Of a stretch of DNA of 64,000 nt, positions 51,473 to 60,257 are shown one piece after another. The translations under genes were made by a program, and so were the position numbers. Location of the stretch: NCBI GenBank assembly GCA_949286835.1, contig CASEDP010000006.1:33356-97355 (forward strand). Reading direction: 5' to 3'. The notes beneath the pieces are model-generated. The model did not search any database. It was given only the letters and a program-made list of their open reading frames with translations, and was not told the DNA's origin. The DNA comes from an uncultured Clostridia bacterium (GTDB lineage Bacteria > Bacillota > Clostridia > Christensenellales > Borkfalkiaceae). Numbering within the stretch: the first letter of the stretch is position 1; each line of letters opens with the position of its first letter.

Positions 51473-53284
51473 TTAAGTCCTGACCGTGTTGAAAGTCAAA
51501 GGAACCCATTTGAGCGTTACGCTCGTATCCAGCCTCAGATAGTCGACGCCGGGACCGCCGGGCAGCGTGCCGCCGCGAAGCGTGTTGGTGTGAACCGCAA
51601 GCTGAATTACGTTCCAGCCCTCGGCAAGATTTACCGTGCCGAACTTGTATTCGGAGAAGCCCGTATACGTTTCGCCGCCGCTTACCGTGACGGAACCGTA
51701 GTTGACGGTCGTCTTGGTGCCTTCAGGCTTCTGTCCGACATATGTATATACGCCGAATACGGAAGGAGTGAACGTCACGTTGCCGATTTCGGAGCCGAGG
51801 CAGAGATAGAGCGGAACGTTATTTGCCGCCTGGTCTGCCCAGATGACGAATTCGAGAGTTACCGTATCGTTGTGCAGGTAGTTGATGAATGCGCCGTTGG
51901 ATGCGTTGGAGAAGGTATAGTCGATGAGGTTTTCGCCCGTAGGAGAAGCCGACCAGCCCGTACCCTGCTTGCCCGTGAGGTCTGTATATTCAGCCTCGAA
52001 CCTGCCGTTGGAAGGTGCCTGCAAGGGCTCGTTGATGCGGAAGTACATAGTCACGGTGTTGGAGGTATATCCCTCCGCCTCTGCCGTTACCTTGAAGTTC
52101 ATCTGCTTGACTACCTTCGTAGGAACGCCCGTTACATAGCCGTCCTCCGTTACGGTAAGTCCATAGTTATCCTTGAGCGCCTTTGCGTCTGCTTCGGTCA
52201 TCGTGTAGCGAATTGCAACTCCGTCGCCCGCAACTGCCGTGTTGATGGGATATTTTGCTTCCTCTCCCTTCGTGACGGCGCCGTTAATCGACGAATACTG
52301 AACCATAGTCGCCTTGACGTCGAGTTTGAACGTGCAGGTGACGGAAGGGCACTTGTATGCGCTTGCAACCACGTCGAAGGTGTACTCTCCCGTTATTTCG
52401 GACGAGCCGAAGAGCGCGCCGTTGGGATAGAGCACGAAGCCTTCGGGAAGGGTGCTGCCCTCCGCAAGCGCATATGTAATGTTGTTATTATTGAGCGACG
52501 AACCCGTTGCAATGCCCGACTGATTTACATAGTAAGAGCCGACGAACGCCTCCTTGAGCTGTACGGGTTCAGACTTTTCAAATTTAACTATCTTGGACGT
52601 TGCCTCGCTCACTCTGTCGATCACAACGTCGATGATGAAGTCCGCAGTCGTAGTGGAATATCCCTTTGCGGCAGCCGAAACGGTGAAAGGCTGTCCGGGA
52701 CCCACCTCTGTGGGAACGCCCGTTATGGTGCCGTTCTTGTCCATCGAAAGCCCCTTGGGAAGAGTGCCCTTCAGACTGTAGGTTACATCTGCGCCGCTGT
52801 TTTCGACGAGGGCGACAGAGGCGGCATATCCAATGCCTTCGCGCGCGTCGACGAGCGTCTTGCCCGAATAGTCGAGATAGGGATTTACGACGCTGACCTT
52901 GATTTCCGCAGTGACAGATTCGCATTTTTCTGCGCTTGCCGTGACGTCGACTTTGAAGCTCTTGAGGGCATCGTACTTGCCCGTTATTGTGCCGTCGGCG
53001 GCAATAGAGAGAGCGCTTTCAAATGCCGTGTCGAACCTTAACGCTTCCTCTTCGGAAAGCGAATAGGTTACGGGCGCGCCGTTGGAAGCAACTGCTACGG
53101 CAACCGTACCAGAATTTTCCTGGTTGATTATGCTCTCGCACTCGGAATCCTCGAAAGTAATTACACCTGGCTGCAATTCGGTCTGCGGCTTTTCGGATGT
53201 TTCATCTTCGCCGCAGGACGCGCCGAAGCACGCAACGAACAGCGTGACCGCGGCAACGCAGACAGACATCAATGCTTTTTTCAT
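51473..53284 (-). CDS. Lipoprotein with putative-Ig (He_PIG) repeats and a C-terminal carbohydrate-binding-like domain
   Basis: 603 residues. Lipobox GASC (Cys24) after a signal peptide. Four Ig-like units follow (about 35-135, 135-225, 230-335, 340-425), each with the He_PIG pattern, for example LPKGLSMDKNGTITGVPTE and LPEGFVLYPNGALFGSSEI. The C-terminal 160 residues begin RFEAEYTDLTGKQGTGW and end VDYLRLDTS, the pattern of CBM6/CBM35-like modules (E-A-E start, late W-N-x-I-x-L). No catalytic domain. Probably a surface glycan-binding protein between the two GH3 genes in the operon. A strong GGAGG precedes the ATG. Confidence 0.78.
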   Translation of the reverse strand: MKKALMSVCVAAVTLFVACFGASCGEDETSEKPQTELQPGVITFEDSECESIINQENSGTVAVAVASNGAPVTYSLSEEEALRFDTAFESALSIAADGTITGKYDALKSFKVDVTASAEKCESVTAEIKVSVVNPYLDYSGKTLVDAREGIGYAASVALVENSGADVTYSLKGTLPKGLSMDKNGTITGVPTEVGPGQPFTVSAAAKGYSTTTADFIIDVVIDRVSEATSKIVKFEKSEPVQLKEAFVGSYYVNQSGIATGSSLNNNNITYALAEGSTLPEGFVLYPNGALFGSSEITGEYTFDVVASAYKCPSVTCTFKLDVKATMVQYSSINGAVTKGEEAKYPINTAVAGDGVAIRYTMTEADAKALKDNYGLTVTEDGYVTGVPTKVVKQMNFKVTAEAEGYTSNTVTMYFRINEPLQAPSNGRFEAEYTDLTGKQGTGWSASPTGENLIDYTFSNASNGAFINYLHNDTVTLEFVIWADQAANNVPLYLCLGSEIGNVTFTPSVFGVYTYVGQKPEGTKTTVNYGSVTVSGGETYTGFSEYKFGTVNLAEGWNVIQLAVHTNTLRGGTLPGGPGVDYLRLDTSVTLKWVPLTFNTVRT

Positions 53285-53330
53285 TTTTTCCTCCGGTTAT
53301 AGCTTTATGTCTGAAATTTAATCGTCTTAC

Positions 53331-53368
53331 GCAAGAAACCTACCCCGCCGAAGCGGGGTGGGTCTTGC
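53331..53368 (-). repeat. UUCG-capped hairpin between GH3 and Ig-lipoprotein genes
   Basis: On the minus strand ACCCCGC-TTCG... reads as CCCCGC-UUCG-GCGGGG with outer pairing GGCAAGA ... TCTTGC (53331-53368). It is too stable to be chance and has no T run, so an mRNA processing or stability element within the operon is likely. Confidence 0.65.
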
Positions 53369-53414
53369 CAAGTTATCTTAAGCGCTTTATCTTAAGTATG
53401 ATTTCTGAACGCAA

Positions 53415-56400
53415 TTACTTGCTGTTCCTCTTCTTCATTGCGACAAGCGCAACGCCGAGGAGTGCGAACGCAGCCGAAACGGTGATTGCCGTCGATGCGA
53501 TGTTGCCGCCGCAACCGCCCTTTTCTTCGGTGCCGTCGTCGGGCTTTTCATCGGGCTTTTCATCGGGCTTTTCATCGGGCTTTTCGTCCGGCTTCTCCTC
53601 TTCGTCGGCTGCTACTTCAAGGGTAAATTCAGCCGTTACGGTCTTGAAGCCGTCTGCCCAGGCAGCTACCTTTATGGTGTAGGTGCCGCTCTCTTCGGGA
53701 GTACCGGAGATGGTGCCGTCGGGAGCTATGGTAAGCCCTGCGGGAAGTCCGCTTGCCGAATAGATTATTCCGCTTGCGCCCGTTGCGGAGCCGACGTTGC
53801 CGCTGTAAGCTTCGCCGACCTTAGCCGCCGTAAGCGCAGAGCCCGTAAGGATGAGAGTGCCCGCTTCCTTGACGTCTATCTTGACCTGCTTTTCAAGCGT
53901 ATCGCTGCCGCAGATTGCCTTTACGGTGACGGTAGAAGAGCCCGTTGCCGAAGGTACGCCGACAATCCTTCCGTCTGCGGTGAGAGCCATACCTGCGGGA
54001 AGAGTGCCTGCAGAGATTTCATAGCTTACCGTGCCGCCCTTGACGGATGAAGATACATCTACCGACGCCAACTGCGACTTGATTACGGACGCGCTTTCGC
54101 TGCCCATATAGGTAAGTCCGCCGTTTACGGTGAGGTTGAACTTGACGCTCTGACCTATGAAGCCGTTTTCATCCTTGAGGGAAACGACCATAGAATAGTC
54201 GCCGGCTATTGCGTTCTGGGAAATGGTGCCGCTTATTGCGCCCGTCGTCTTGTCGATTGTAAGACCTTCGGGTGCGCCGGAAAGCACATATTCATATCCC
54301 GAATATATCTTGCTTGCCGCATTGTAGGTTACGCTTGCACCCTTGTCCTTGGCGCCGAGTTCTACCGCATAGGTCTTGCCCGTGTAGAATTCTCCGGAAT
54401 ATCTGTCGCCGAGACGGTTCATCGCATTGGAGTTGACCACCGTGTAGATTATGCTCTTTGCAGCCCTCCTCATTGCAGCCACGTGCGTAGGCGTGCAGTC
54501 TGCAGCCGCTGTGCTGAGCGTCTTGTCGTTGCCGCGCGCAAGCCAGAGGTCGTTTCCTGCTCTTATCATAAGGTCAGCCTTCATAAAGCTGTTGACCCAG
54601 TCGGTGATTACAAGTCCCCTGAAGCCCCATTCGTCGCGGAGGACGGTGGTGAGCAGAGGATAGCTTGCGCCGCACCAGGTGTGACCCATACGGTTGAACG
54701 CACTCATCATACCTGTTGCGCCCGCCTTTACGGAGTACTCGAACGCCTTGAGATAGATTTCCCTTATGGTCTGTTCGTCAGCCCAGGTTGCAAGGTCGCC
54801 GCGGTTGGTTTCCTGGTCGTTGAGCGCGAAGTGCTTTATCATTACGAACACGCCCCTTGACTGTGCGCCTGCCACTACCTCTGCGCAGATTGTGCCCGCA
54901 AGCAGAGGATCTTCGGAATAGTACTCGAAGTTTCTTCCGGAGAAGGGCGAACGATGGATGTTGTTGCCGGGTGCGTACCAGCCGTTGTAGCCGCCCTGGA
55001 CGCCCTGTTCGCCGCCCCAGATGCCCTCTTCGCCGATGCACTCGCCCATCTCGCGGGCAAGCTCTTTATTCCACGTAGAAGCCATAACTATGGGAGATGC
55101 ATAGAAGCAGGTATTTCCTACCCAGTTGGAACCGGAGCCCTGAACGAAGCCCGTAGGTCCGTCGGGGGTTATGGACTGAGGAAGGTCTATTTCGGGAATT
55201 TCAATTGTCCAGAAGTAGCCGCTGACGATGAGGTCCCTCATATCCTCTACGGTGAGCTGATTGAGGAAAGTATCCCATCTGGGATCGTCATAGTCCAAGC
55301 CGACCATTCTGGTTGCGCTTATCCTGCTCTGCGTTTCGGTTGCCTGTTCGGGCATATCGTCCGTGTACCAGGGCTGACCTGCGTCGCTTTCGGGAGTAGC
55401 CGACTTATAGGTTGCGATGTCGACTTCGGTTGCGGAGAGAGTTGCCTCTTCCGTCGTGGGAGGCGTGGGGAACGTCCCCTCGAAGTCGCTGCGGGACATA
55501 AGCTTGGAGTGAGCGCCGAAGTCCTCTTCAGAGTTCTCGTTGAAGTACTCGCTCATATAGTCGAACTGGTTTTCGACCTTTGTGCCGGAGACTTCGTCCG
55601 TCTCGTAATACACTTCGTCGTCGAGGGTATATACCTTCGATGCGGCGCTCTCGTCTGCCCATACGTTGGAGTTCCTGCCCACGTAGATGGTGTAGTCGCC
55701 GTCGTCGAGTTCATACCCCTTTATGCCGTTTGCGTTTGCGTCGTTGTAGTCATAGGAAGCCATCGTGCGGACAGACATCGTTATGGTTACGGTGTCGCTC
55801 ATACCGGGCTGAATGAGGTCGGTTTTCTCGTATCCGCCTAAAGCTACGTGCGACTTTTCTATTTCGCCGTCGGAATAGGGAGCACTGTAGTACAGCTCTA
55901 CGACGTCCTTGCCGGCTACGTCGCCCGTGTTGGTGACGGTTACGTCTACTACGACGTTGCCGTCCTCCTTGAGCTCTGCCGTTCTGAACTTGACATCCCA
56001 CTCGAAGGTCGTGTAGGAAAGACCGTAGCCGAAGGGATAGACGACGTTATCTTCGTACCAAGTTCCGCCCTCTACAAAGCCCCTCGTCTCGTAGTAGCGA
56101 TAACCCATATAGATACCCTCGTCATACTCGACGTAGTTTATCCTGGTGCTGGAGCCTGCCTCGTTGACATATGTATTGGTGTAGTTGGTCGCAAAGTTTG
56201 CGAACGTGGGGTCCTTCTTGAAGTCGGCTGCATAGATATCTACCGTTCTGCCCGAAGGATTTACCTCGCCGTTCAGCACCTTGCCGAGTGCGTTGATGCC
56301 GCTGCCGCCCGCAAAGCCGAGCCAAACGATTGCATCTACCCCCGTATCTTCTTTGAGATCGCCGAGCTCGAATGACGTAGCTATGTTGAGGACTACTACA

Positions 56401-57164
56401 ACCTTATCGAACTGCTCCTTCGCCATTGCGATGAGCGCCTCTTCATTGTCGTCGAGCTCGAGATAGTGGTCGCCCGTCGCCGCGTCGCCGTCGGTGGAGT
56501 AGTTGCTCCTGCCCGTCTTGCCCGCGGTGTAGCTCGTCTTGAGGTCTGCGCCTTCGCCGCCCGCGCGGGAAAGGAATACTATCGCCGCGTCGGAATAGTC
56601 TGCGAAGCTGTCCTTGACTTCCTGGGTGTAGCTGGACTGGGGTGTTTCACCCGTCAGCGTTGCCACCTGACCCGTGCCCGAGCCGCCGTCTCTGCCGCTG
56701 CCCGAAGCCTTGTCGTCGTCATAGAACGCCCTTGTGGTGGGGTTGATTTTGAAGCCTGCGTTCTCAAGGCTGTCGTAGAGATTGTAATACCTTACGCCGC
56801 CGAGACCGCTGCCGTCTGCGCCCGATGCAGAACCGCCGCCGCCATAGATGGGGTCGGAAGCGTTTTTGCCGAGGACGGTAATCTTATTGCCCGCAGAAAG
56901 AGGAAGCGCCTTCTGCTCGTTCTTCATAAGTACTATGCCTTCTTCGACGATTTCCTGGTTGAGTTCGTTTGCCCTTGCAAGAGCGTCCGCAGCACTTTCG
57001 GCTTCGGAACGGAATGCGGAAACGTAGTCGTTTGCCGCAGCCTTTGCGGAGAGCGCCGTACCCTGTATGGGAGAGACGAACATAAGACCGCCGAGAAGCA
57101 GAGCCGCCGCGCACAATGCGCTTTTCTTGATCTTAGTCTTCACTAAATTTATCTCCTTTGCCAT
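53415..57164 (-). CDS. Domain-permuted GH3 beta-glycosidase with Ig-like repeats and C-terminal anchor
   Basis: 1249-residue secreted GH3 enzyme. Signal peptide about 1-41. Alpha/beta sandwich (about 65-390) with acid/base candidate E204 in LSRAGGEGADL; fibronectin-III-like domain (400-500); TIM barrel (about 620-915) with K777-H778, LNDQETNRGD and nucleophile D855 in LVITDW. Then three He_PIG Ig-like modules (about 930-1015, 1020-1100, 1105-1186). A PDEK repeat linker (1192-1209) leads to GGCGG (1216-1220), a hydrophobic helix and KKRNSK, a cell-surface sorting-like tail. The paralogue at 48.4 kb shares the permuted order. Likely surface-displayed exo-glycosidase; the exact sugar is unknown. 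Confidence 0.92.
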   Translation of the reverse strand: MAKEINLVKTKIKKSALCAAALLLGGLMFVSPIQGTALSAKAAANDYVSAFRSEAESAADALARANELNQEIVEEGIVLMKNEQKALPLSAGNKITVLGKNASDPIYGGGGSASGADGSGLGGVRYYNLYDSLENAGFKINPTTRAFYDDDKASGSGRDGGSGTGQVATLTGETPQSSYTQEVKDSFADYSDAAIVFLSRAGGEGADLKTSYTAGKTGRSNYSTDGDAATGDHYLELDDNEEALIAMAKEQFDKVVVVLNIATSFELGDLKEDTGVDAIVWLGFAGGSGINALGKVLNGEVNPSGRTVDIYAADFKKDPTFANFATNYTNTYVNEAGSSTRINYVEYDEGIYMGYRYYETRGFVEGGTWYEDNVVYPFGYGLSYTTFEWDVKFRTAELKEDGNVVVDVTVTNTGDVAGKDVVELYYSAPYSDGEIEKSHVALGGYEKTDLIQPGMSDTVTITMSVRTMASYDYNDANANGIKGYELDDGDYTIYVGRNSNVWADESAASKVYTLDDEVYYETDEVSGTKVENQFDYMSEYFNENSEEDFGAHSKLMSRSDFEGTFPTPPTTEEATLSATEVDIATYKSATPESDAGQPWYTDDMPEQATETQSRISATRMVGLDYDDPRWDTFLNQLTVEDMRDLIVSGYFWTIEIPEIDLPQSITPDGPTGFVQGSGSNWVGNTCFYASPIVMASTWNKELAREMGECIGEEGIWGGEQGVQGGYNGWYAPGNNIHRSPFSGRNFEYYSEDPLLAGTICAEVVAGAQSRGVFVMIKHFALNDQETNRGDLATWADEQTIREIYLKAFEYSVKAGATGMMSAFNRMGHTWCGASYPLLTTVLRDEWGFRGLVITDWVNSFMKADLMIRAGNDLWLARGNDKTLSTAAADCTPTHVAAMRRAAKSIIYTVVNSNAMNRLGDRYSGEFYTGKTYAVELGAKDKGASVTYNAASKIYSGYEYVLSGAPEGLTIDKTTGAISGTISQNAIAGDYSMVVSLKDENGFIGQSVKFNLTVNGGLTYMGSESASVIKSQLASVDVSSSVKGGTVSYEISAGTLPAGMALTADGRIVGVPSATGSSTVTVKAICGSDTLEKQVKIDVKEAGTLILTGSALTAAKVGEAYSGNVGSATGASGIIYSASGLPAGLTIAPDGTISGTPEESGTYTIKVAAWADGFKTVTAEFTLEVAADEEEKPDEKPDEKPDEKPDEKPDDGTEEKGGCGGNIASTAITVSAAFALLGVALVAMKKRNSK
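53539..53586. repeat. 12-bp tandem repeat encoding PDEK units
   Basis: Four head-to-tail copies of TCGGGCTTTTCA (last copy ends CG), plus a degenerate fifth, inside the GH3 linker. In-frame 12-bp units allow length variation without frameshift. Confidence 0.85.
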
Positions 57165-57197
57165 ATTTCAATTCTTTCTTTATTCAGTCGTTCAGCC

Positions 57198-57215
57198 GGG
57201 GTTAAAATTAACCCC
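57198..57215. repeat. Palindrome between esterase and GH3 genes
   Basis: GGGGTTAA-AA-TTAACCCC, flanked by AGCC / AGCC-like bases that can extend it. It sits 34 nt upstream of the GH3 start within the 110-nt intercistronic gap and probably forms a hairpin in the operon mRNA. Confidence 0.6.
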
Positions 57216-57274
57216 AGCCAAATTCGACTTTATCTGGAATATCTGTTATTTAACCAAACTCTTTGCCCAAAGGC

Positions 57275-60061
57275 TTAAGCCTTGGTCTGCGCTGCGAGCC
57301 AGCCCCAGAGAGTTACGTCCTCTCCGCCTATCTGAACCTTTTCGGTGCTTGCAGGGTCGAGGTCGCCGACAGTGAGAGCCGCGCCGTCCGCGCCCTCGGT
57401 GGGCTGTACGTTGACGCATTCGTCTCTGAGCGTGTAGATCCACGACCAGTGTCCGTCATAGGTGACGCCGCCAACAGTTACGCTCTGGAACAGCGAATAG
57501 TGAACATTGGTTGCGCCCGCGTTGATGAGCTTGACATAGAGGTTGTTGGTGTATGCATCCTGAGGGGTCGTGGGGATTGCGGGTGACCACCAATCCTGCT
57601 GCTCCTTGTCATAGATGCTTACGGTGTTGTCGCTTGCGGAGTGGGTGAACCAGATGGGCATATCCTTGATAGCCTCGATAGCCTCGTCGGTAAGCCACGT
57701 TCCCTTATATGCCTCGCAGATGGGGAATGCCGCAGCGAAGAAGTCGGAATAGTTGATTATCATATTGACAGTCATAAATCCGCCGTTGGAGCAGCCGCCG
57801 ATATAGATGCGATTCATATCGATGTCGCCGTTATCCTCTATATACTTGTCGATGAGCGCCTTGAGCGTAGCCACATAGTACTGGGAAGCAGTCTCTTCGC
57901 CGTACACGCCGCTGCCGTCCTTGTCCATCCACGCGGTGGGCGTCTGGGGAGCGAGCACATATGCACCCTTTACGGTGTCGGTCGTGAAGTACTTCTGGAT
58001 TAAATCCTTGGAGAGGTTGGTAACCTGGTTGCCGAGGAGGTTGATTGTGGGATCTGCACCGCCTTCGCCTGCGCCGTGAAGCCAGATGATGAGAGGGTTC
58101 TTCTGCCCGTCGTTTACCATTGCGTCGGTCTTATAGGAGCCGTACTTGAGCGTTATTTCGCCCTGAGTATAGGAGCCCGCGGTATCCCAGCCGTCGAGGG
58201 CGGGAACTATCCTGTCGCCGAAGTTGGTCTTGCCCGTCATCTTGGTATAGTCTACGTCGCCTATCGTAAGCACGCCGCTTATGGTTACCGTAGAATTGGA
58301 GAGATCCTTCCAACTGTTGAGATTCGTCTGCTGGTTATAGTTGAAGGGGCTTAAGTTGCCGTTGAACGACCACTGTCCGTAGGAAACGGCGTATTCGATT
58401 GCAACGTACTGCGAGTCAGCCGCCTCTACCTTGTTGCCGTTCTCGTCGCAGAGATAGGTCTTGTCGCCCTTACCCGTGCCGAGCTTTGCGCCGCCTACCG
58501 AGACGGCAAGAGGGTTGTTTTCAAGCGCCGCTGCCGTAATCTTGGTAGAACCGAAGTCGATTATCGCCTTTTCGATTGCGGGGCCGCCCTCATACGCGCC
58601 TATGACGAGGTCTACGCCGACATCTGCGGTGTATTCAACTTCGGGTGCGGGAGGCGCGGGAAGCTGTGCTTCGCCGCTCGCAGCTTCGCCGGAAGCCGTG
58701 GTGAGCACGAGCGAAGTTTCAATGTCGAGGCAGTCGATATTGGGAACGGTGGCGCCCATTGCGGTGACAACTACCGAGTTGAGACCTTCAACCACGTCAA
58801 CTTCACCCAGGCTTATGGGATCCCAGTAATAGTTCCACGTCATAGGCTTCTCCTGCCCTGCGCCGCGGAGCGTCTGAGGAGTATACGATACGGCTTTACC
58901 GTTGAATGAGAAGGTTATATCATTCTGGGTTACCGTCTGGTCGTCAACCCACATAGTAAACTGACCGCCAATCATACCCATCTGGGTATTGTTAGCGCTT
59001 GCGCGGAGGGAAATTTCAGCCTTGCCCGCCTGTGCCGCAACGAACGTGAAGGTTATTGTGTTGCCTGCGACGCCGAAGTAGCCGACTGACGCATTACCGC
59101 TCGCAGTTGCCTGGTTGAGCTCTATGAAGCCCGTGCCGCTCTGATTTTCGGAGGACATTTCGCCCTGTATCTTTGCATCTTCTGCCTCTATGCGGTAGCC
59201 TGCCGCGTTGCCCTCGTGGTCCTTGAGGTTCTTTAAAGGCATAGTTATCTGACCATAGTGCGCATACAGCGTTATGTCGCCGGTAACCTTATATGTTTCA
59301 AGGTCGACAAGTTCGCCGCCCTCTGCCGCAGTGTACCAGCCGTGGAACTCAAGTCCGGGCAGGGTTGCGGCGGGTGCTCCCTTAATCGCGCTGTTCTCCA
59401 CCACTACTACGGTGCTCTCGCCTGCAAGGGTGCCCTCGCCCGCGTCGAATGTTACGACGAACGTCTTTGCCCACTGAGCATAGATTGTTACATCCGTTTC
59501 AAAATAGTCGAAGTCGGGAACAACTTCGTTTCCTCCCTCTGCCGCCGTATACCAGCCGAGGAACTTATACCCTTCGCGCGTCGCTTCGGGAATATCTGAC
59601 GTGAGCACGCTGCCGTTCTTATCGATTTCCACAGATGCAGCGCCCTCGAGCGTACCGCCGTTGGCATTGAACGTCACCGTGACCTTATTTTCAACTACGG
59701 GCTCGTCTGCCGTGTACTGAGCATATAACGTCACAGACGCGGTAACCGTGTATGTAGAGAGGTCTACCTTAGTGCCGCCCGTCTTTTCGGTGTACCAACC
59801 GTTGAACGTAGCGCCCGTCTTTGTAGCCGTGGGAGCAGACGATATGGTCTTGCCCTCGTCAACTTTTACGCTTGCGTTGCCGCTGAGCGTACCGCCGTTG
59901 GCGTCGAAGGTAACGGTGTACTGCTGCGTCTGTTCGTTGTGTCCGCCGTCATCGGGCGGGGTGTCGTTGTTGCCGCAACCGACCATTGCGCATACAGCTA
60001 CAGAACAGGCAGCACTCAGAACGATTGCCGCTATCTTTGTTCCAAACTTCATTCTTTTCAT
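57275..60061 (-). CDS. Multidomain lipoprotein esterase with InlB-type repeats and a carbohydrate-binding module
   Basis: 928 residues. Lipobox VGC (Cys29). Three InlB/Listeria-Bacteroides-type repeats (about 46-118, 124-198, 200-270; TVTFDANGGTL ... FNGWYT ... TLYAQY). A CBM6/35-like module follows (about 286-455: GYRIEAEDAKIQ ... NSVVVTAMGATVPNID). A region 475-610 of unclear fold precedes an alpha/beta hydrolase (about 630-890) with oxyanion segment PLIIWLHGAGEGG, nucleophile S758 in GGCSNGG, D811 in SASDNTV and H871 in YDGHWSW, as in polysaccharide esterases / PHB-depolymerase-like enzymes. First gene of the operon; GGAGG before the ATG. Probably removes acyl or feruloyl groups so the GH3 enzymes can act. 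Confidence 0.82.
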   Translation of the reverse strand: MKRMKFGTKIAAIVLSAACSVAVCAMVGCGNNDTPPDDGGHNEQTQQYTVTFDANGGTLSGNASVKVDEGKTISSAPTATKTGATFNGWYTEKTGGTKVDLSTYTVTASVTLYAQYTADEPVVENKVTVTFNANGGTLEGAASVEIDKNGSVLTSDIPEATREGYKFLGWYTAAEGGNEVVPDFDYFETDVTIYAQWAKTFVVTFDAGEGTLAGESTVVVVENSAIKGAPAATLPGLEFHGWYTAAEGGELVDLETYKVTGDITLYAHYGQITMPLKNLKDHEGNAAGYRIEAEDAKIQGEMSSENQSGTGFIELNQATASGNASVGYFGVAGNTITFTFVAAQAGKAEISLRASANNTQMGMIGGQFTMWVDDQTVTQNDITFSFNGKAVSYTPQTLRGAGQEKPMTWNYYWDPISLGEVDVVEGLNSVVVTAMGATVPNIDCLDIETSLVLTTASGEAASGEAQLPAPPAPEVEYTADVGVDLVIGAYEGGPAIEKAIIDFGSTKITAAALENNPLAVSVGGAKLGTGKGDKTYLCDENGNKVEAADSQYVAIEYAVSYGQWSFNGNLSPFNYNQQTNLNSWKDLSNSTVTISGVLTIGDVDYTKMTGKTNFGDRIVPALDGWDTAGSYTQGEITLKYGSYKTDAMVNDGQKNPLIIWLHGAGEGGADPTINLLGNQVTNLSKDLIQKYFTTDTVKGAYVLAPQTPTAWMDKDGSGVYGEETASQYYVATLKALIDKYIEDNGDIDMNRIYIGGCSNGGFMTVNMIINYSDFFAAAFPICEAYKGTWLTDEAIEAIKDMPIWFTHSASDNTVSIYDKEQQDWWSPAIPTTPQDAYTNNLYVKLINAGATNVHYSLFQSVTVGGVTYDGHWSWIYTLRDECVNVQPTEGADGAALTVGDLDPASTEKVQIGGEDVTLWGWLAAQTKA

Positions 60062-60111
60062 TTCTTTCCTCCATTATATTTTTCGGGCAGTATCTGCCCT
60101 TTCCAAAAGAC

Positions 60112-60140
60112 ATCATATAACTGTCATTTCTTCAAGTCAA
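60112..60140 (-). promoter_or_regulatory. Promoter of the polysaccharide-degradation operon
   Basis: On the minus strand TTGACT (60135-60140), 17-nt spacer, TATGAT (60112-60117). The 45-nt leader holds a GGGCAGATACTGCCC hairpin (60085-60099) before the ribosome site. Confidence 0.7.
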
Positions 60141-60144
60141 TATG

Positions 60145-60175
60145 CGCGTCATATGAGGTCTTAAACGCGTCATAT
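60145..60175 (-). promoter_or_regulatory. LytTR-type direct repeats upstream of the operon promoter
   Basis: Two copies of ATATGACGCG on the minus strand (plus-strand CGCGTCATAT at 60145-60154 and 60166-60175), centre spacing 21 bp, ending four bases upstream of the -35 box. Two direct repeats one-plus-a-bit helical turns times two apart are the usual arrangement for dimeric LytTR regulators, and the same repeats precede the LytTR gene. Confidence 0.75.
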
Positions 60176-60180
60176 CGCAC

Positions 60181-60217
60181 AAAAAAACATCCGCTGTGAC
60201 ATTTGTACACAGCGGAT
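60181..60217 (-). terminator. Terminator of the two-component operon
   Basis: Stem ATCCGCTGTG / CACAGCGGAT (60189-60217, 9-nt loop) followed on the minus strand by TTTTTTT (60181-60187). It insulates the regulator genes from the operon promoter. Confidence 0.88.
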
Positions 60218-60257
60218 ATCTTACATATGTAAATTTATTTCAGTCTTTTTTAGTAAT

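Noticed and set aside
51176..53041. 621-codon open frame on the plus strand
   Set aside because: It is antisense to two well-supported genes (GH3 and Ig lipoprotein), crosses their boundary, has no recognisable domain and is rich in Arg/Val/Cys as expected of a mirror frame.
53539..53586. Tandem repeats as a CRISPR or regulatory array
   Set aside because: The 12-bp units are in frame and encode the PDEK linker of the GH3 protein; there are no spacers.
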